A stretch of DNA of 64,000 nucleotides from Mortierella sp. BCC40632. Taxonomy: Eukaryota; Mortierellomycota; Mortierellomycetes; Mortierellales; Mortierellaceae. The translations under genes and the position numbers were made by a program. Location of the stretch: positions 726,501 through 790,500 of the forward strand of contig WAEK01000014.1 in assembly GCA_011634665.1 (NCBI GenBank). Reading direction: 5' to 3'. A model generated the notes under the pieces. That model did not search any database. It had not been told where the DNA came from and saw only the letters and a program-made list of their open reading frames with translations. This document shows, piece by piece, positions 12,596 to 24,242 of this stretch. Each line of letters begins with the position of its first letter. The first letter of the stretch is position 1.

Positions 12596-13263
12596 CTAGT
12601 TCTTCTTGGGAGCAGGAGACTTGGGCCAACCAAGCTTGCCACGAGTAGGGCAACGGATGAATTCGTACTTGGTGTTGATGACACCCTTGGAGAGAGGGGC
12701 CAAAGCCTTGAAGGCCGAGGCAGTCAAGTCGATCTGGTTGGGAGCACAGCTTGCACAGTCATCGATCAAACGGACAATGATGGAACGACGGTTGTAGGTA
12801 ATGCGAGCACACTCGAAGCAGGCGGCCTTGTAACCACCCTTGTACGAAGCCATATGAACGGCTCCAATGTGCCAGCTGTCAGCAGCATTGACGTGGGAGT
12901 TGCCCATCAAGTTACCGTAGCAAGCGGCCTGTAGATGAGATTGAGAAAGAAAGAAAGAAAGAAAGAAAAATGGTAAGAAATGTTGGTCGATTCTCAATGC
13001 GTGCGCTGTTCCAAGATTCTGGTCAAGTAAAACGAGAAAAGGAGAGAGAGAGAGAGAGAACTTACACCCTTGAGATCATGGCCGTTGAACCAGGTCGACT
13101 TTCCTGTCACGGTTTTCTTGAATCTGACGACCTGGGTAGGGCCCTTTGGCTTTGGCTTTGGCTTTGACTTTGACTTTGACTTTTTCTTGGAACCAGCCTC
13201 GGCAATGGCCAAGAAGGCGACAAAGATGGCAAAGACGAGAATGGCGAGTTGGTTGAACTTCAT
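12596..13263 (-). CDS. Secreted double-psi beta-barrel (RlpA-like/expansin-like) small protein
   Basis: Two exons, 13263-13066 and 12928-12596, join at DLKG/AACYGN through a GTAAGT donor and CTACAG acceptor, giving 176 residues. The N-terminus is a clean signal peptide (MKFNQLAILVFAIFVAF..., ending AEA). A short Lys/Pro/Ser-alternating linker (about residues 25-40) leads to a DPBB domain: WFNGHDLKGAACYGN, then VRLIDDCASCAPNQIDLT with the conserved Asp-x-Cys-x2-Cys and the I-D-L-T/S step before AFKAL. This fold is shared by RlpA-like proteins, the first domain of expansins, barwin and loosenin-type wall proteins. No CBM63-like second domain is present, so it is single-domain. The likely role is extracellular, on wall polysaccharide or defence-related; catalysis cannot be claimed. 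The codon choice is strongly C-ending, suggesting high expression. Confidence 0.88.
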
Positions 13264-13519
13264 GATGATGATGATGACAGGGGGTTGTTGGGGTTAGGAG
13301 ATGGAGAGAGGAGTTATGAGTTGTTGTTTTAGTTGGGGGGGGGGGTTTTGGCGGGTAGAAAGGAATTGAGCGAGCGGAAAGTTTGCAAGGATTTGCGGTG
13401 GAAGGGGTGGTAATGGAGAAGGGCGGGGAGAGGAGAAGGAAGTGGAAGGCCGTTACGGATAGGGGTCGTGAAGTGGGCGATGAAGAAAAAGAGAAGTTAG
13501 ATGTAGATGGGCCAAGAGG

Positions 13520-13526
13520 TTTTATA
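13520..13526 (-). promoter_or_regulatory. TATA box of the beta-barrel gene
   Basis: On the minus strand the sequence reads ACTATAAAACC, a canonical TATAAAA, about 257 bases upstream of the start codon at 13263. It fits the strongly biased codon use of that gene. The distance to the ATG allows a CT-rich 5' UTR of about 220 bases. Confidence 0.55.
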
Positions 13527-13534
13527 GTGGTGAA

Positions 13535-13572
<38 letters not shown>

Positions 13573-14634
13573 GTGGGGCCATCTCTTTTCCAAAGAGAAC
13601 GCGTGGAGGTTGAAAGGATGTCCACCGCAGCCACCCGGAGAAGGAAGGTGAGCTGAGAGCGAAATGTCTTTGTCCCTCATAGAAAAAGAGAGGAGGCGGT
13701 TGTTTAGTACAGTTGAACAAACAGAATGAACAAAGAGTTGTCGAGAGCCTCTCTCTCTCTCTCTGTTAAAAAGTGTCGTCCGTGGTGCCTGAGCCTGGGC
13801 CGCTCTCTCACTTTCTCAATGGCAAAGGCGAGGAGCCAGACCATGGTCTCTCTAGAACCTAGAACTCGAGGGGATAGAGTGTCTCGTCCTGCTCACACCA
13901 CCCTCCCCTCGAGCGCCACCATGCCTAGGCCAGATGGGACCTGAGGGGGAGGAGAGGGGTGGGCGGGTAGGTAGGGGAAGGGTTCTTTGTAGCTGTCTGC
14001 CTGCCCCTGATCGCTCTTTGACCAAAATGAAATAAAGGGCCCAGTTGAACATCGCTCCTTTCGTTTCTCCGTCATGACCTAATATCAGTCAACCGGAAGG
14101 ATTTTTCCATAGATCGAACAAGTAAGGAGGAGGACAGGGCGTCCGTCCCTGAAAGAGGAAAGGAGTGGACGGGTAAACGGTGAAGGGAGGGAGGGCTATC
14201 GGGGACGGTTGGTCGCGTCGACAATCCAAGGTCCGCTGAGCCCAAGTAAAATGACAGGAGGAAGGACATTTAGCATTACAGGTGTCCAAGTGGCCTAAAG
14301 AGCGGCAATTTTGGTTAGGCTACGCCCCCATGGACATGGGGAAAAGCCGGAAGATATTCATAAAGTATGTTTTTCACTAGCCGCTGCTGTTGTTGTCACA
14401 CGTATCAAGAGGAGAAGAGAGACCAAGGACTGGGTGAACTTGCCTATTTCTCGATAAGTAGGAAGAATCCCAAAAAAAAAAAAAAAAAAAACCTCTACAC
14501 AGTACTTGCGACAAGAAATTCGATGATTTTTTTTTTTTTTTTTTTTGATTTGGCGGAGCAGATGATCGACATGGCCAAGCTTTTTTTTTTTTTTTAGTCT
14601 CGTCTCCTCCCCCAACCTTCGACACACCATCTAT

Positions 14635-14640
<6 letters not shown>

Positions 14641-14718
<78 letters not shown>
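14641..14718. repeat. (TC)n microsatellite, about 39 perfect units
   Basis: An uninterrupted TC dinucleotide run of roughly 78 bases, the longest in the window, lies about 550 bases upstream of the Prp4 kinase start. Similar shorter tracts occur inside introns and 5' regions all along the window. Confidence 0.9.
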
Positions 14719-14720
<2 letters not shown>

Positions 14721-15083
14721 GCAATCGAGATCCAACAGCATCACTGTTCTTGACTGCATTATTAGCCTTCTCTAAATCTGTCACACACACACAAACACAC
14801 ACACACGCACACGCGTACTCTTCTCTCATCCCCCACAAAGAGCCAATCCTCCATTTCCTCTTGCTGTAGTTGCAGAAAGTAAACCATCACCGCCTTGACT
14901 CTTTGACTCGACACAGGGGGACTCGTTTCTTTTTTTTGTTAGCGCCAAAACATCCCATCCTTACGGCTTTATCCATTTTTTTTTTTTTTCTTTTTTTTTC
15001 TCTTTCTTTTTCCTTGTCTATTCCCACCTAGTTTTCGACTTGTCCTGCTGTTGATTCACGACCTCAACATCCTGTATACCTCC

Positions 15084-15114
<31 letters not shown>

Positions 15115-15265
15115 CATATCCCCCTTTTTATCCCTTTGTCTGTCTTTTGATCCACTCGCTAGTGCGACATCCTCCCTTTCTCCTTTCTCTTCCACCTCTA
15201 CTACTGCTGTGGTGCTTTGAAATTGGTCTGGTTCGTGCAATTGTGCTCATAAAATCATTTCCTAT

Positions 15266-15783
15266 ATGTCTCCATCACCTATGCAGAATGACCTCCTTGA
15301 GACTGAAGAGGGCGAGATTTTGGAGCTGGACGGTTTGGACAAGCGCCCCGTAGGTTCCTCCTCGCGCACTTCGCGCCATCTCCAGCAACGGTCGCAACAA
15401 CAACAGCAGCAGCAGCAGCAATCGCAACCACCACCACCACAACAACAACAACAACAGCAACAGCAGCAGCAAGAGCAGCAACAGGACAAAGATGTCGAAA
15501 TGACTCCCGCCAGTCCAACGGGCTCGACTGCTTCGTCAGACCGCAGAAGTACAACCAGTTCGTTTCGCGACCGGAAGCGTTCAAGAAGCAGGGATGACTC
15601 GGACCATCATCGCCGACGTCATCGCGATCGCTCGCATGAACGCAATGACGACTCGTATGACCGGAAGCGTGGAAGCAGGTCTAGACGAAGCCCAAGTCCT
15701 AGATACTCTTCCTCGTCACGAAGGTATGCCTTGTTCTTTTTTCTTCTTTTTCTGACTTGACCATTTATGTCAGTTGTTTGACT

Positions 15784-15827
<44 letters not shown>

Positions 15828-18235
15828 TTTTCACTTCCTATAGGGATGAGCCAAGGTCATCTAGGGATAGAGAGCGCTCATACTCCGACCGTCGCGACTA
15901 TAGTCGAGAGCGGTCCTCGAGAACGTCTGGAAGAGACTATCGATCTTCACATCCGATCATGTCTTCAGGAAGGCATCATGATTCTAGCGCAGAAAAGAGT
16001 TTTGAACAAGAACTCGAACGCTATTCCAGAGATCGCTCGCATCGCAGTGATGGCAGTAGTCGAAACAGAGACACGACCAGAGATTCTACTAGAGATTTGA
16101 CTAGGGATTCGGCTAGGGATCTGTCTCGTGACCGCCGCCCTAGAGAGGAGAGTCGCAGTGTCCCTGAAAGAAGATCCGAAAAGTCCTCGAGGTAAGCTAT
16201 CCTTATTGTCGAACCTTCTTGGCCTATCCATCAAAGATCTTTCCTAGCTAACTCTTTTCTGACCTCCCCCTCTGTTCCTCTCTCTCAATCTAGCTCACGT
16301 GTAGAGAATGAAAAGCCTGCTGATATCAAGAGCAACGGCACTTCCAAGTCAGAACCTCTGCCACCAACTTTAACCTCTACTACCAATAGCAGTCCATCCG
16401 AAGCACCAGCAAAAGAAGAAGTTCACGACGAGGATATGTTGGTCTTGGTCGAAGAAAAGGATGAAGAGGCACAAATAGAAGAACGACGGAGAAAGAGACA
16501 ACAGATGCTGGAGCGACTCAAAAACTCGACTCCAACCTCTAGCCCTGGTACTCCACTAAGCCCTCATCCCACCTCACGCGGTGTCACCCCAGTCATCCCT
16601 TCAGTCTCGAACTTGTCTGTCAACCCCGCCAGTCCTGTGGCAGCCAGCACCCCTGGCTCCTCAGCCGATAGCGCACCAGGGACCCCTTCCAGCGTTGCTG
16701 AAGATCGTCCGACCCATCGTATCCTTCTCTCTGCAGGAAAATCAGCTGCTGACTTGGCCATTCTGAAATCAAAGGACTTGTATGAGCATGTCACCAGTGG
16801 AACAGACACAGAGCATGACATGTCAGCGTCCGACTACCAAGAGGCGGCTCCATCCCTTCCAACGACCTCTGTCAAGCCTCCTGCAAAGGGGCCTGCTGAG
16901 ATTGACATGTTTGCGGATTTTGAGGGCGACATGTTTGCATTGGACACGGTCGACGAATCACAGGCGGCTACCTTGAAGGCAGCTACAGCCGCTACGACAA
17001 CGGCTGCGGCGGCTGCGGCCGCAGCAGCAGCAGCAGAAACTGGTGGTGATTATAACCCGACACTAGTCGATAATTGGGACGACGCCGAAGGATATTACAG
17101 TAAGTTACAGAGAAGCTTACTGCTATTTGAATGGGCACATTTCTAGATTTGGGCTTTTTGGAACAGCTTTTTTTTTTTTTTTAACATGATCATCCTTCTG
17201 GGGGTTTTTTTTTTTTTTTTTTTGATTATTTTAGAATTCGGACATGGCGAATTGTTGGATGGACGATACGTAGTGACAAGTGTCTTGGGCAAGGGTGTCT
17301 TTTCATCCGTTGTCAAGGCAAAGGACACTCAGGAAGGGGATGCAGAAGTAGCGATCAAGATTCTCAGAAGCAACGAGACCATGTACAGAGCAGGCAAAAA
17401 GGAACTCGATATTCTGAAACGATTGATGGCCAACGATCCTAGCAACCGTAAACATGTCATTCGTCTCCTCCGACATTTTGACCATCGTGGACATTTGTGT
17501 CTTGTCTTTGAGTCACTGGCAATGAATTTGCGTGAGGTGCTCAAAAAGTTTGGCAAGGATGTTGGATTGAACATCAATGCCGTCAGGGTGTATGCACAAC
17601 AGCTATTCCTGGCCTTGTCACTTTTAAAGAAGACCAATATTTTGCATGCAGATATCAAGCCAGACAACATCTTGGTCAATGAACCCAAGACTGTACTCAA
17701 GCTGTGCGATCTGGGCTCTGCATCGGACACGTCCGAGAACGAGATTACACCCTATTTAGTGAGTCGTTTCTATCGAGCTCCTGAGATCATCCTTGGACTT
17801 CCCTATGACCCTGCGCTGGACATGTGGTCGATTGGCTGCACCCTGTACGAGCTTTTTACTGGCAAGATCTTGTTTTCAGGCCGGACAAACAACCAGATGT
17901 TGAAGCATATGATGGATCTCAAGGGGCCCTTCTCCAAAAAGATGATCCGCAAGGGAGCCTTTTATCTCAACCACTTTGATGAGGATTGTAGTTTTCTCTC
18001 TGTGGAGGTGGAGAAGGTGACGCAGAACGATGTTGTGCGCAAGATTCAGTATTCCAAGCCGATGAAGGATCTGAGGGCACGATTGTTACCCTATACGACC
18101 AAGATGGCCCCTACGGATGTGGTTCAAGTGAATCACTTTATCAACTTGCTAGAGCAAACGCTGCAGTTGAATCCAGAGCATCGCATTACTCCACAGGATG
18201 CTTTACAGCACCCATTCATTAAGCAGACAAAGTAA
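15266..18235 (+). CDS. PRP4-type serine/threonine kinase (pre-mRNA splicing, PRPF4B family)
   Basis: PRP4 kinase is a nuclear, spliceosome-associated kinase that phosphorylates U4/U6.U5 proteins before activation. Four exons, 15266-15723, 15844-16191, 16294-17099 and 17235-18235, join in phase to 870 residues. The N-terminal half is disordered: a Gln-rich tract near residues 45-73, then RS/RD-rich sequence with a TRDSTRDLTRDSARDLSRD repeat, then a poly-Ala run. The kinase domain (about 548-865) follows the family marker DNWDDAEGYY. It has glycine loop GKGVFSSV (556-563), catalytic Lys579 in VAIKIL, HADIKPDN with Asp677, the diagnostic ITPYLVSRFYRAPEI activation segment and IGCTLYELFTGKILF. 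The metal-binding motif is DLG (Asp696) rather than DFG. The family assignment is very secure; disordered-region length varies between species. Confidence 0.95.
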
Positions 18236-18732
18236 AGGCGCCTCTCCTTTTGTCTTTTGTCTTTTGTCTACTCAATAGTAGTGTGGGGGAGGGAGGGGGG
18301 GTAGAGGGGCGTCATGAGGTAGGGTGGGCGCAGACAGCCTTTTGTTAATTAGTAATACATACGCAAAGTGCGCCATGCTTTTTGTCTCTTTTGCCCTTTT
18401 TTTCTCTCTCTCTTTTTTTTTTTTTTTTTTTTCAAGAGTCGACTCTACTAGTATTTTTTTTCTTCTTCTTGTTATCTTATTTGCTCTCAAAGGTTGGCGC
18501 ATTTTCGGGGGAGCCAGCATTCCAAAGTCGTGCAGGCGCGTCTCCAGTATCAGTGATGTAGACAGTATCTGATCAAACACGAGCGTAAAAAAGCGATAGA
18601 ATTAAACAAAGGAAAAACAAAAGGCAGAACCATACACCAGAAATCTATGCCGACCTGGTAGATAGAAAGGTAGAGCGAGAAACCTAGAGAGAGAGAGTCT
18701 GTGTATGAGAGCTTGTGAATACGAGAGAGAAG

Positions 18733-18775
<43 letters not shown>

Positions 18776-19338
18776 GGAGAGGAGAAGAGCGGGGGCAGAA
18801 CAAAACCCCCTTGGGGTCCCCCTTAAGTCGCGTAGCAGTGCCCTTTTTTTTTTCTTGTGCTCGTTCGCCTTCGCCTCTTTCTGACACTGGGCTTACCTCT
18901 TCGAGAACAGTGAAAAAGAGGCGAGTTCGTTCCTGTCTCTCTCTCTTTCTCTTCTTCTTCTTCTTCTTCTTCTTCTTACAAGAGTCAATCTCAACATACA
19001 TACTCTATCCTCCTCCTCCTCCTCCTCCTCCTCCTCGCCTTCTCCTGTCTCTCTCTCGCCACACTTGCCTTGACTACTTTGAATCGGCCAGCTTTTTCTA
19101 CGCCTCTTCTTCCATTGACCGCCATCTCAGCAGCCCGACTACCCTACTACCTCCCTTCTTTCGTTCTCTTCTCTCTCTCTTTGTCTCTCTTTCTCTTTCT
19201 CTTTCTTTCTCTCTTTCTTTCTCTTTCTCTAGCAGGAGCTCGCCCTTTCGCATCTTTTCCAAACATCTGCAAATACACGTTTAGTTTGTTTTTACAACAC
19301 CTCCACGCGCCAGCACTCACTCACTTTTACACTCCAAG
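18236..19338. other. Spacer with simple repeats upstream of the aminotransferase gene
   Basis: It contains a T run near 18410-18432, (GA)n at 18736-18772, (CTT)n at 18951-18976 and (CTC)n at 19009-19036, then a CT-rich stretch (19160-19235) just before the aminotransferase start, as expected of a fungal promoter/5' UTR. No gene is supported. Confidence 0.6.
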
Positions 19339-21681
19339 ATGACTGTCAGCCAGAACCTGTCCCTTCGCGCTCAACAGAGCATGTCCAAGAAGAACCCAAC
19401 GGCAGACGGGATGAGCCGAGCCAGCAAGAACAAGTACGACGGCAGCTCTAACCCTGAGGGTATTGTCAACCTCGGAGTGGCCGAGAACCATCTGATGAAG
19501 AATGAGCTCCCGTGACATGTAAGGTTTTTTTTTTTTTTTTTTTTTAAAAAATGAGCAAAAGTTGGATGAATGGAGAAAGAGGGAGTTATGTTCTTTGGTT
19601 CCTCCACTCTTGGGCGAATAGGGAGAGAAAGGGAATTTGAGACAGAGCCAAACAAGGTTATGTGCCCTGTGTGTGATGTGTTTGTGTGTGTGTCTGTGTG
19701 TGTGTCTGTGTGCGTGCGCTCTTTGCTGTTGTTCTCGCTCTCTCGCTCTCTCTCTCGCTCTCTCTCCTTCACTCCTTTCTCTCCTCTCCTCTCCTCTCTC
19801 CCTCGGTCGTCTTTTGGACTGCTCGGAGCCTTTCCAGCGTCTCGTGCCAACCAGGCAATTGTTTCTTTTGCTATTGTTTTTTCTCGACTTTTGACAGCAC
19901 TCCCTTACAACCCCCTCCATTCTGCCGAGAGAGAAAAGCTCGACCTCCTGCTCCTCTTCCTCCTCCTGTTGCTCTTTCGGCAACCTTTTTTTTTTTCCTT
20001 TCTTTGAATCTATCATGTTTGTCTGTATTCTTTTTTTTTTCTTTTCTTCACACGCAGTGTTGAACTATCTTTTCTCTCTCTCTTGCAGAGATAGAGGAAT
20101 GTATGCGCGGAGCACTAGCCGCTCACTGCAGCCCAAGGCTGTGATCGATGAGGGGAGGAGAAGGAGGAGAGAGAGAGAGAGAGATTGAGGCGATCGGACC
20201 TGAGCCTAGCAGTATAGTCGACTCTACTCCCTTCGCGCACATTCTCTCTATCTCTCTCTCTCCGTATCGCTTCTTTCCCGTTAGCATAGCAGTTGCAGTT
20301 GAGCCAATTTCTTTTTCCAACCAATTCACATGGGCCCTCCCGACGTCCATAGCCTTTCTTTCTATCCCCGTTATCTGTAATGCCGTCTACTTGCCACTAT
20401 TTTTTTTTTTTTTTTTTTTTTTACTATAATTATTATTATCATTATCGCTGTTGCATCGATCGTGGCTAGGCTAGGCTAGGCTAGGGGAGGGGGAGGCTAA
20501 ATCTTGGGCGCGTTGAAAGACACGAAGCCCAGCCCAAGGAAGGGCTGGGGAGTGAAGGCTTTCCTCCCAATCACTTTGCGCCGTCCTGCCTTACTATCCC
20601 TTGTGATATTATTTTTTTTCGATGTTGTAATTGCTCACTCCAACGAATCGTTTTCTTTTTTTTTCTCTTGACTTTTCGGGAATCGGAAAAAAAAAAAAAA
20701 CAATAACAACGATAGATGGCTACGGTCGACACTTCAAGTCCTCAGGTAACACGCGCTACACTTTCTTTATTATCATCCTATGCCGCAGCGGGCGCAATCC
20801 TCTCTCTCTCTCTCTCTCCTTCTTCTTCTTCTTTCTTCGAGGAGAAGAGAGCCAATTGGACACGCGAAAACGAAAGAGTGCAGGTTGTGTGTACGACATG
20901 GGTAGTCTGTTGAGCAATCACAATCCATCCTTCTCTCACACCCTCTCTTTGGACATGGGCAAAAGGGCAAGGCTACCACAGGGCTGTTTATCCGACCTAA
21001 AATTTTCGATCCAAAAAAAAAAAAACGTTCTTCAGCTCGGCGCCGCTATTGCGCATGCTAAAGCAGCACGCCGTTTTTTTTTGTATTTTTTTTTCACGAT
21101 GCTGCTGTGTACTACGCGTTATCATCGTGTTTGCTCTTTTGCTCTCACCATCCTTTTTTTTTTTGTTTATTGGCTCATTCAGTTCTGTGCGCCCGTTACT
21201 CTAACCTTGTCCCCCCTCTCGGCATTTTTCACTCACTCTATCACTCACTCTTCTTCTTCAAAAAAAAAAATAATAGTTGTTTGGATATACGGAGAGTCCT
21301 TCCGGTTCGATCAAGTTGCGAGGCTATATCGCAGACCATATCTTTAACCGTTACTTCAAGCCTCAGGAGCGCGTCTTGCCTCAACAGATGGTCCTCGCTG
21401 CTGGGTGCACGGCCATCATCGATATCTTTACCTTTTGTGTGTGTGATCCCGGTGACGCGATCCTCATCACCACCCCCTTCTACAGTAAGAGCGCAAAAAG
21501 ATTTCCCTTTTTCTTTTTCTGTTTCTTCTTCTTCTTTCTTTCTTTCTTCTTGTTCCTTTTTCTTCTTTCTTATGCGTGAATGCGTAAGGTGTTATGCGAG
21601 TACACATGCACATCGCGTGTGTGTGTGTGAGAGAGAGAGATTGAGAGATTTCTGTATGTGCGTATATGTGCATATCAATGA

Positions 21682-21712
<31 letters not shown>

Positions 21713-22612
21713 ACCCCGATTTACGTCTCTTCTATCGGCCCTGGAAGAAAGAGACTGCGAGAGTGTGTGTGGGAGAAAAAAAAAATAATGCGCGATCCAA
21801 AATGGCGTAAAGGAACTGGGAGGGATAGGCGAAGGGGCAGGTTGGGGTGAGGAGGAGGAGAAGAAAAAAAAAATAGGAAATTTAGAAAATAACAGGGGAG
21901 GAGGAGGAGGGGAGAAGGAGAGGAATGGCATAGCATGGCATTTTGAATGTTACAGAATCGAGTTGAATAACAAAAAATAGTAAGGGGCACAAAACACTGC
22001 CATCGGGAGAGAGAGAGAGAGAGAGGGGGGGAGAAAAAGAAGAGCTAACGTATATTGCAGAAAAAGGGGGGAGCGAGGAGGATGAGGACGAACGATTCAT
22101 TGGACTCTGCAGCAATGCAAAAAAAAAAAAAGGGCTGAGGAGGCTGAAGAAGGCATGAAGGAGGAGGAACAGAGGATGGTGCGGCGTGTCGTTGGACTCA
22201 TTCTCAATGTCGTCTTTGGTTACTCAAAGATCGTTGCCATTGCGGTTGGACACACAGGCTGAGGAGTAGGGGGCTGTCCTGTTCCTGTATTGGTGTGCCT
22301 GTCTTGCCTGTGTCGTGCAACCAATTATGCAGCTCTGACCTCGCCTTTTCTTCTTCTTCTTCCCCTCTCCCCCTTGCTTTGTATGGATTATTATGTATTT
22401 TTTTTGTTCCTGACTTTTAGCTGGTTTCGGCCGAGACATCATGGCCAAGGCTCAGGGCAGAGTGGTGGCTGTCGATCTGGGCAACACTGCGCCTTTTGAC
22501 GATGTTGAACATATCCAGATCCTCCAGGACGCCATCGATGAGGCCCGCTATCGAGGCACTCGTGTCCGCGCCTTCCTCGTCACCAACCCACACAATCCCT
22601 TGGGAAGGTTAG

Positions 22613-22643
<31 letters not shown>

Positions 22644-23148
22644 CTCTCTCGGAAAGGAGTTCGGATTGTGTTGACATGAATCTGTTTTACTCTTTGACAG
22701 AAACTTTTCTCAGGAAGTGTTGATTGAGTACCTCAAGTTTGCCAACAAGAACCAGTTGCATATTCTCTTTGATGAGATTTATGCACTCTCAGTCTTTTCT
22801 CAAGACCTTCAGGGTCCTGCCAAGGAAGAGCAACCGAGCAACACCCCTTTTATCTCGGTCTTGTCCTTGCCCAACATTGAACGGTACTGCAGGAAGGAGT
22901 TGGTCCATGTTGCCTATGGTTTGAGCAAGGTAAATAATCCTATTTTCGTTCAGAAAGAAAAGGGAGAGGGGCGAGAGTCGATATTGAAAGTCAATAGTAA
23001 CCCTTTTTTTTTTGCTTTGCTTTGCTTTGCTTTTGCTTCCCTCCTTTATTAGGACTTTTGCTTGAATGGATACCGCCTTGGATGCCTTCTCTCCCCCTGG
23101 AACGAGGAGATGATCGACGCCGTGCGTTCCGTCGCGTATGTTTCTCTC

Positions 23149-23207
<59 letters not shown>

Positions 23208-23825
23208 CTCTGTTTGTCCCCCCTTGACATGTATTATTTGGAAACATTCTCAAACAGATGCACGAGTGCATCAACCATTTTCTCCTTTCTGCCCCCCTTT
23301 ATTATTATTTATTTATTTATTTTTTATATTCTGACACGCTATCTCTTTTTCTTTTTCTTTTTCTCTAGTGTCTTCACTTGGATCTCGTCTACCACCGAGG
23401 CCATGGCACTTCGTTTGCTCTCAGAGCCCAAGACCATCGATCATTTTGTCCGAACCAACCAGAGACGACTTGCTGAGAGTTACACTATGGCTGTCACGAC
23501 CTTGCGTGAGCATGGTATCCCTTATATCCCTGCTCAAGGAGGTCATTTCCTTTGGATGGATCTCCGAAAGTTCTTCCCCAACTCTTTGGCTCAAGCAGCC
23601 AAGGCTGGAGAACGAGAGGCCGAATATGTGTTGTGGAATGAGTTGTTGGAGGAGGGAGTGTTGTTGAACCCAGGAGAGATGTTTACAGAGAGTCAAGTTG
23701 GATTCTATCGTTTGACCTTTTCACACCCACCGGCCACACTCCGTGTTGGATTGGAACGGTTGTTGAGAGGATGTCAACGTCTTCGAACAAGTGAGATGGG
23801 TCGGGTCAAGAAGGTTGTCTATTGA
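19339..23825 (+). CDS. ACC-synthase-like class I/II PLP-dependent aminotransferase
   Basis: The product resembles fungal 1-aminocyclopropane-1-carboxylate-synthase-like proteins, fold-type I PLP enzymes; the true substrate is unknown. Exon 1 (19339-about 19513) encodes VNLGVAENHLMKNEL. Well-supported exons are 21277-21484, 22421-22607, 22701-22929, 23053-23135 and 23369-23825, all in phase. Motifs seen in order: YTESPSGSIKLRGYIADH, VLAAGCTAIID, VCDPGDAILITTPFY, VTNPHNPLG, LFDEIYALSVF, YGLSKDFCLNGYRLG (the Lys is the PLP Schiff-base residue) and FYRLTFSHPP. The link between exon 1 and 21277 is not settled. The best donor after NEL (GTAAGG) follows an in-frame TGA, while a GTGACA donor plus a short exon 20089-20140 keeps phase but uses weak sites. 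Intron sequence is unusually long (about 900 bases at 21485-22420) and full of simple repeats. A small lesion or a missed exon is possible. Confidence 0.85.
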
Positions 23826-24242
23826 TTTGATCTCTCTCTTTTTTTTCTTTTTCTTTTTCTTTTTCTTTTTCTATTTCTTTCTTCCTTTTCTTTTCTCTCC
23901 TCTCACTCTCTCTCACACACACCCTTTCTTTAAAAGGTGTGTGTGAGTGTACATTTTTTTCTTTTTTCTTTTTTGTTCGTGGAGAGTAGGGGAGTTGGAT
24001 ATCCCTTTCCTTTATTTTATTACTTATTACGGTATTAGAAGTTGGAGTGAAGTGGGAAGGGAGGGCTCGATACATGAAAAAACAACAACAACAACAGCAG
24101 TAGCAGTAGCAGCAACTACAAAAACAGAAAAAAAGAAATCAAAATATATGAATTGTATGTACATGGTCAGGTTTACCAAAAAGGCAACAACAACAAAAAA
24201 ACAAAAAGGCAAAAAAAAAGATGGATCCAGTAAATAAAGAAA
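23826..24242. other. Convergent spacer
   Basis: This 0.4-kb gap lies between the stop codons of the aminotransferase (plus) and the mucin-like gene (minus). It is rich in TTTTTC units and A-rich segments. No gene is seen. Confidence 0.6.

Larger units (their letters stand above)
13264..15265. other. Intergenic region, promoters of the beta-barrel gene (minus) and Prp4 kinase (plus)
   Basis: Apart from the TATA site at 13520 and the simple-sequence tracts, no gene is supported. There are (TC)n at 13535-13569, A and T runs at 14472-14490, 14526-14546 and 14581-14595, the long (TC)n tract at 14641-14718, a (CA)n stretch near 14780-14810 and a T run at 15089-15114. Frames through these repeats only encode simple repeats. 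Confidence 0.6.

Noticed and set aside
13076..13720. 214-codon minus-strand frame overlapping the beta-barrel gene
   Set aside because: It is an out-of-frame reading across the 5' UTR and first exon, while the beta-barrel frame has a signal peptide and a spliced DPBB domain.
20089..20131. Reading IEECMRGALAAHC as the missing exon of the aminotransferase
   Set aside because: It looks helix-like, but neither the upstream nor the downstream phase fits and a stop follows after a few codons.
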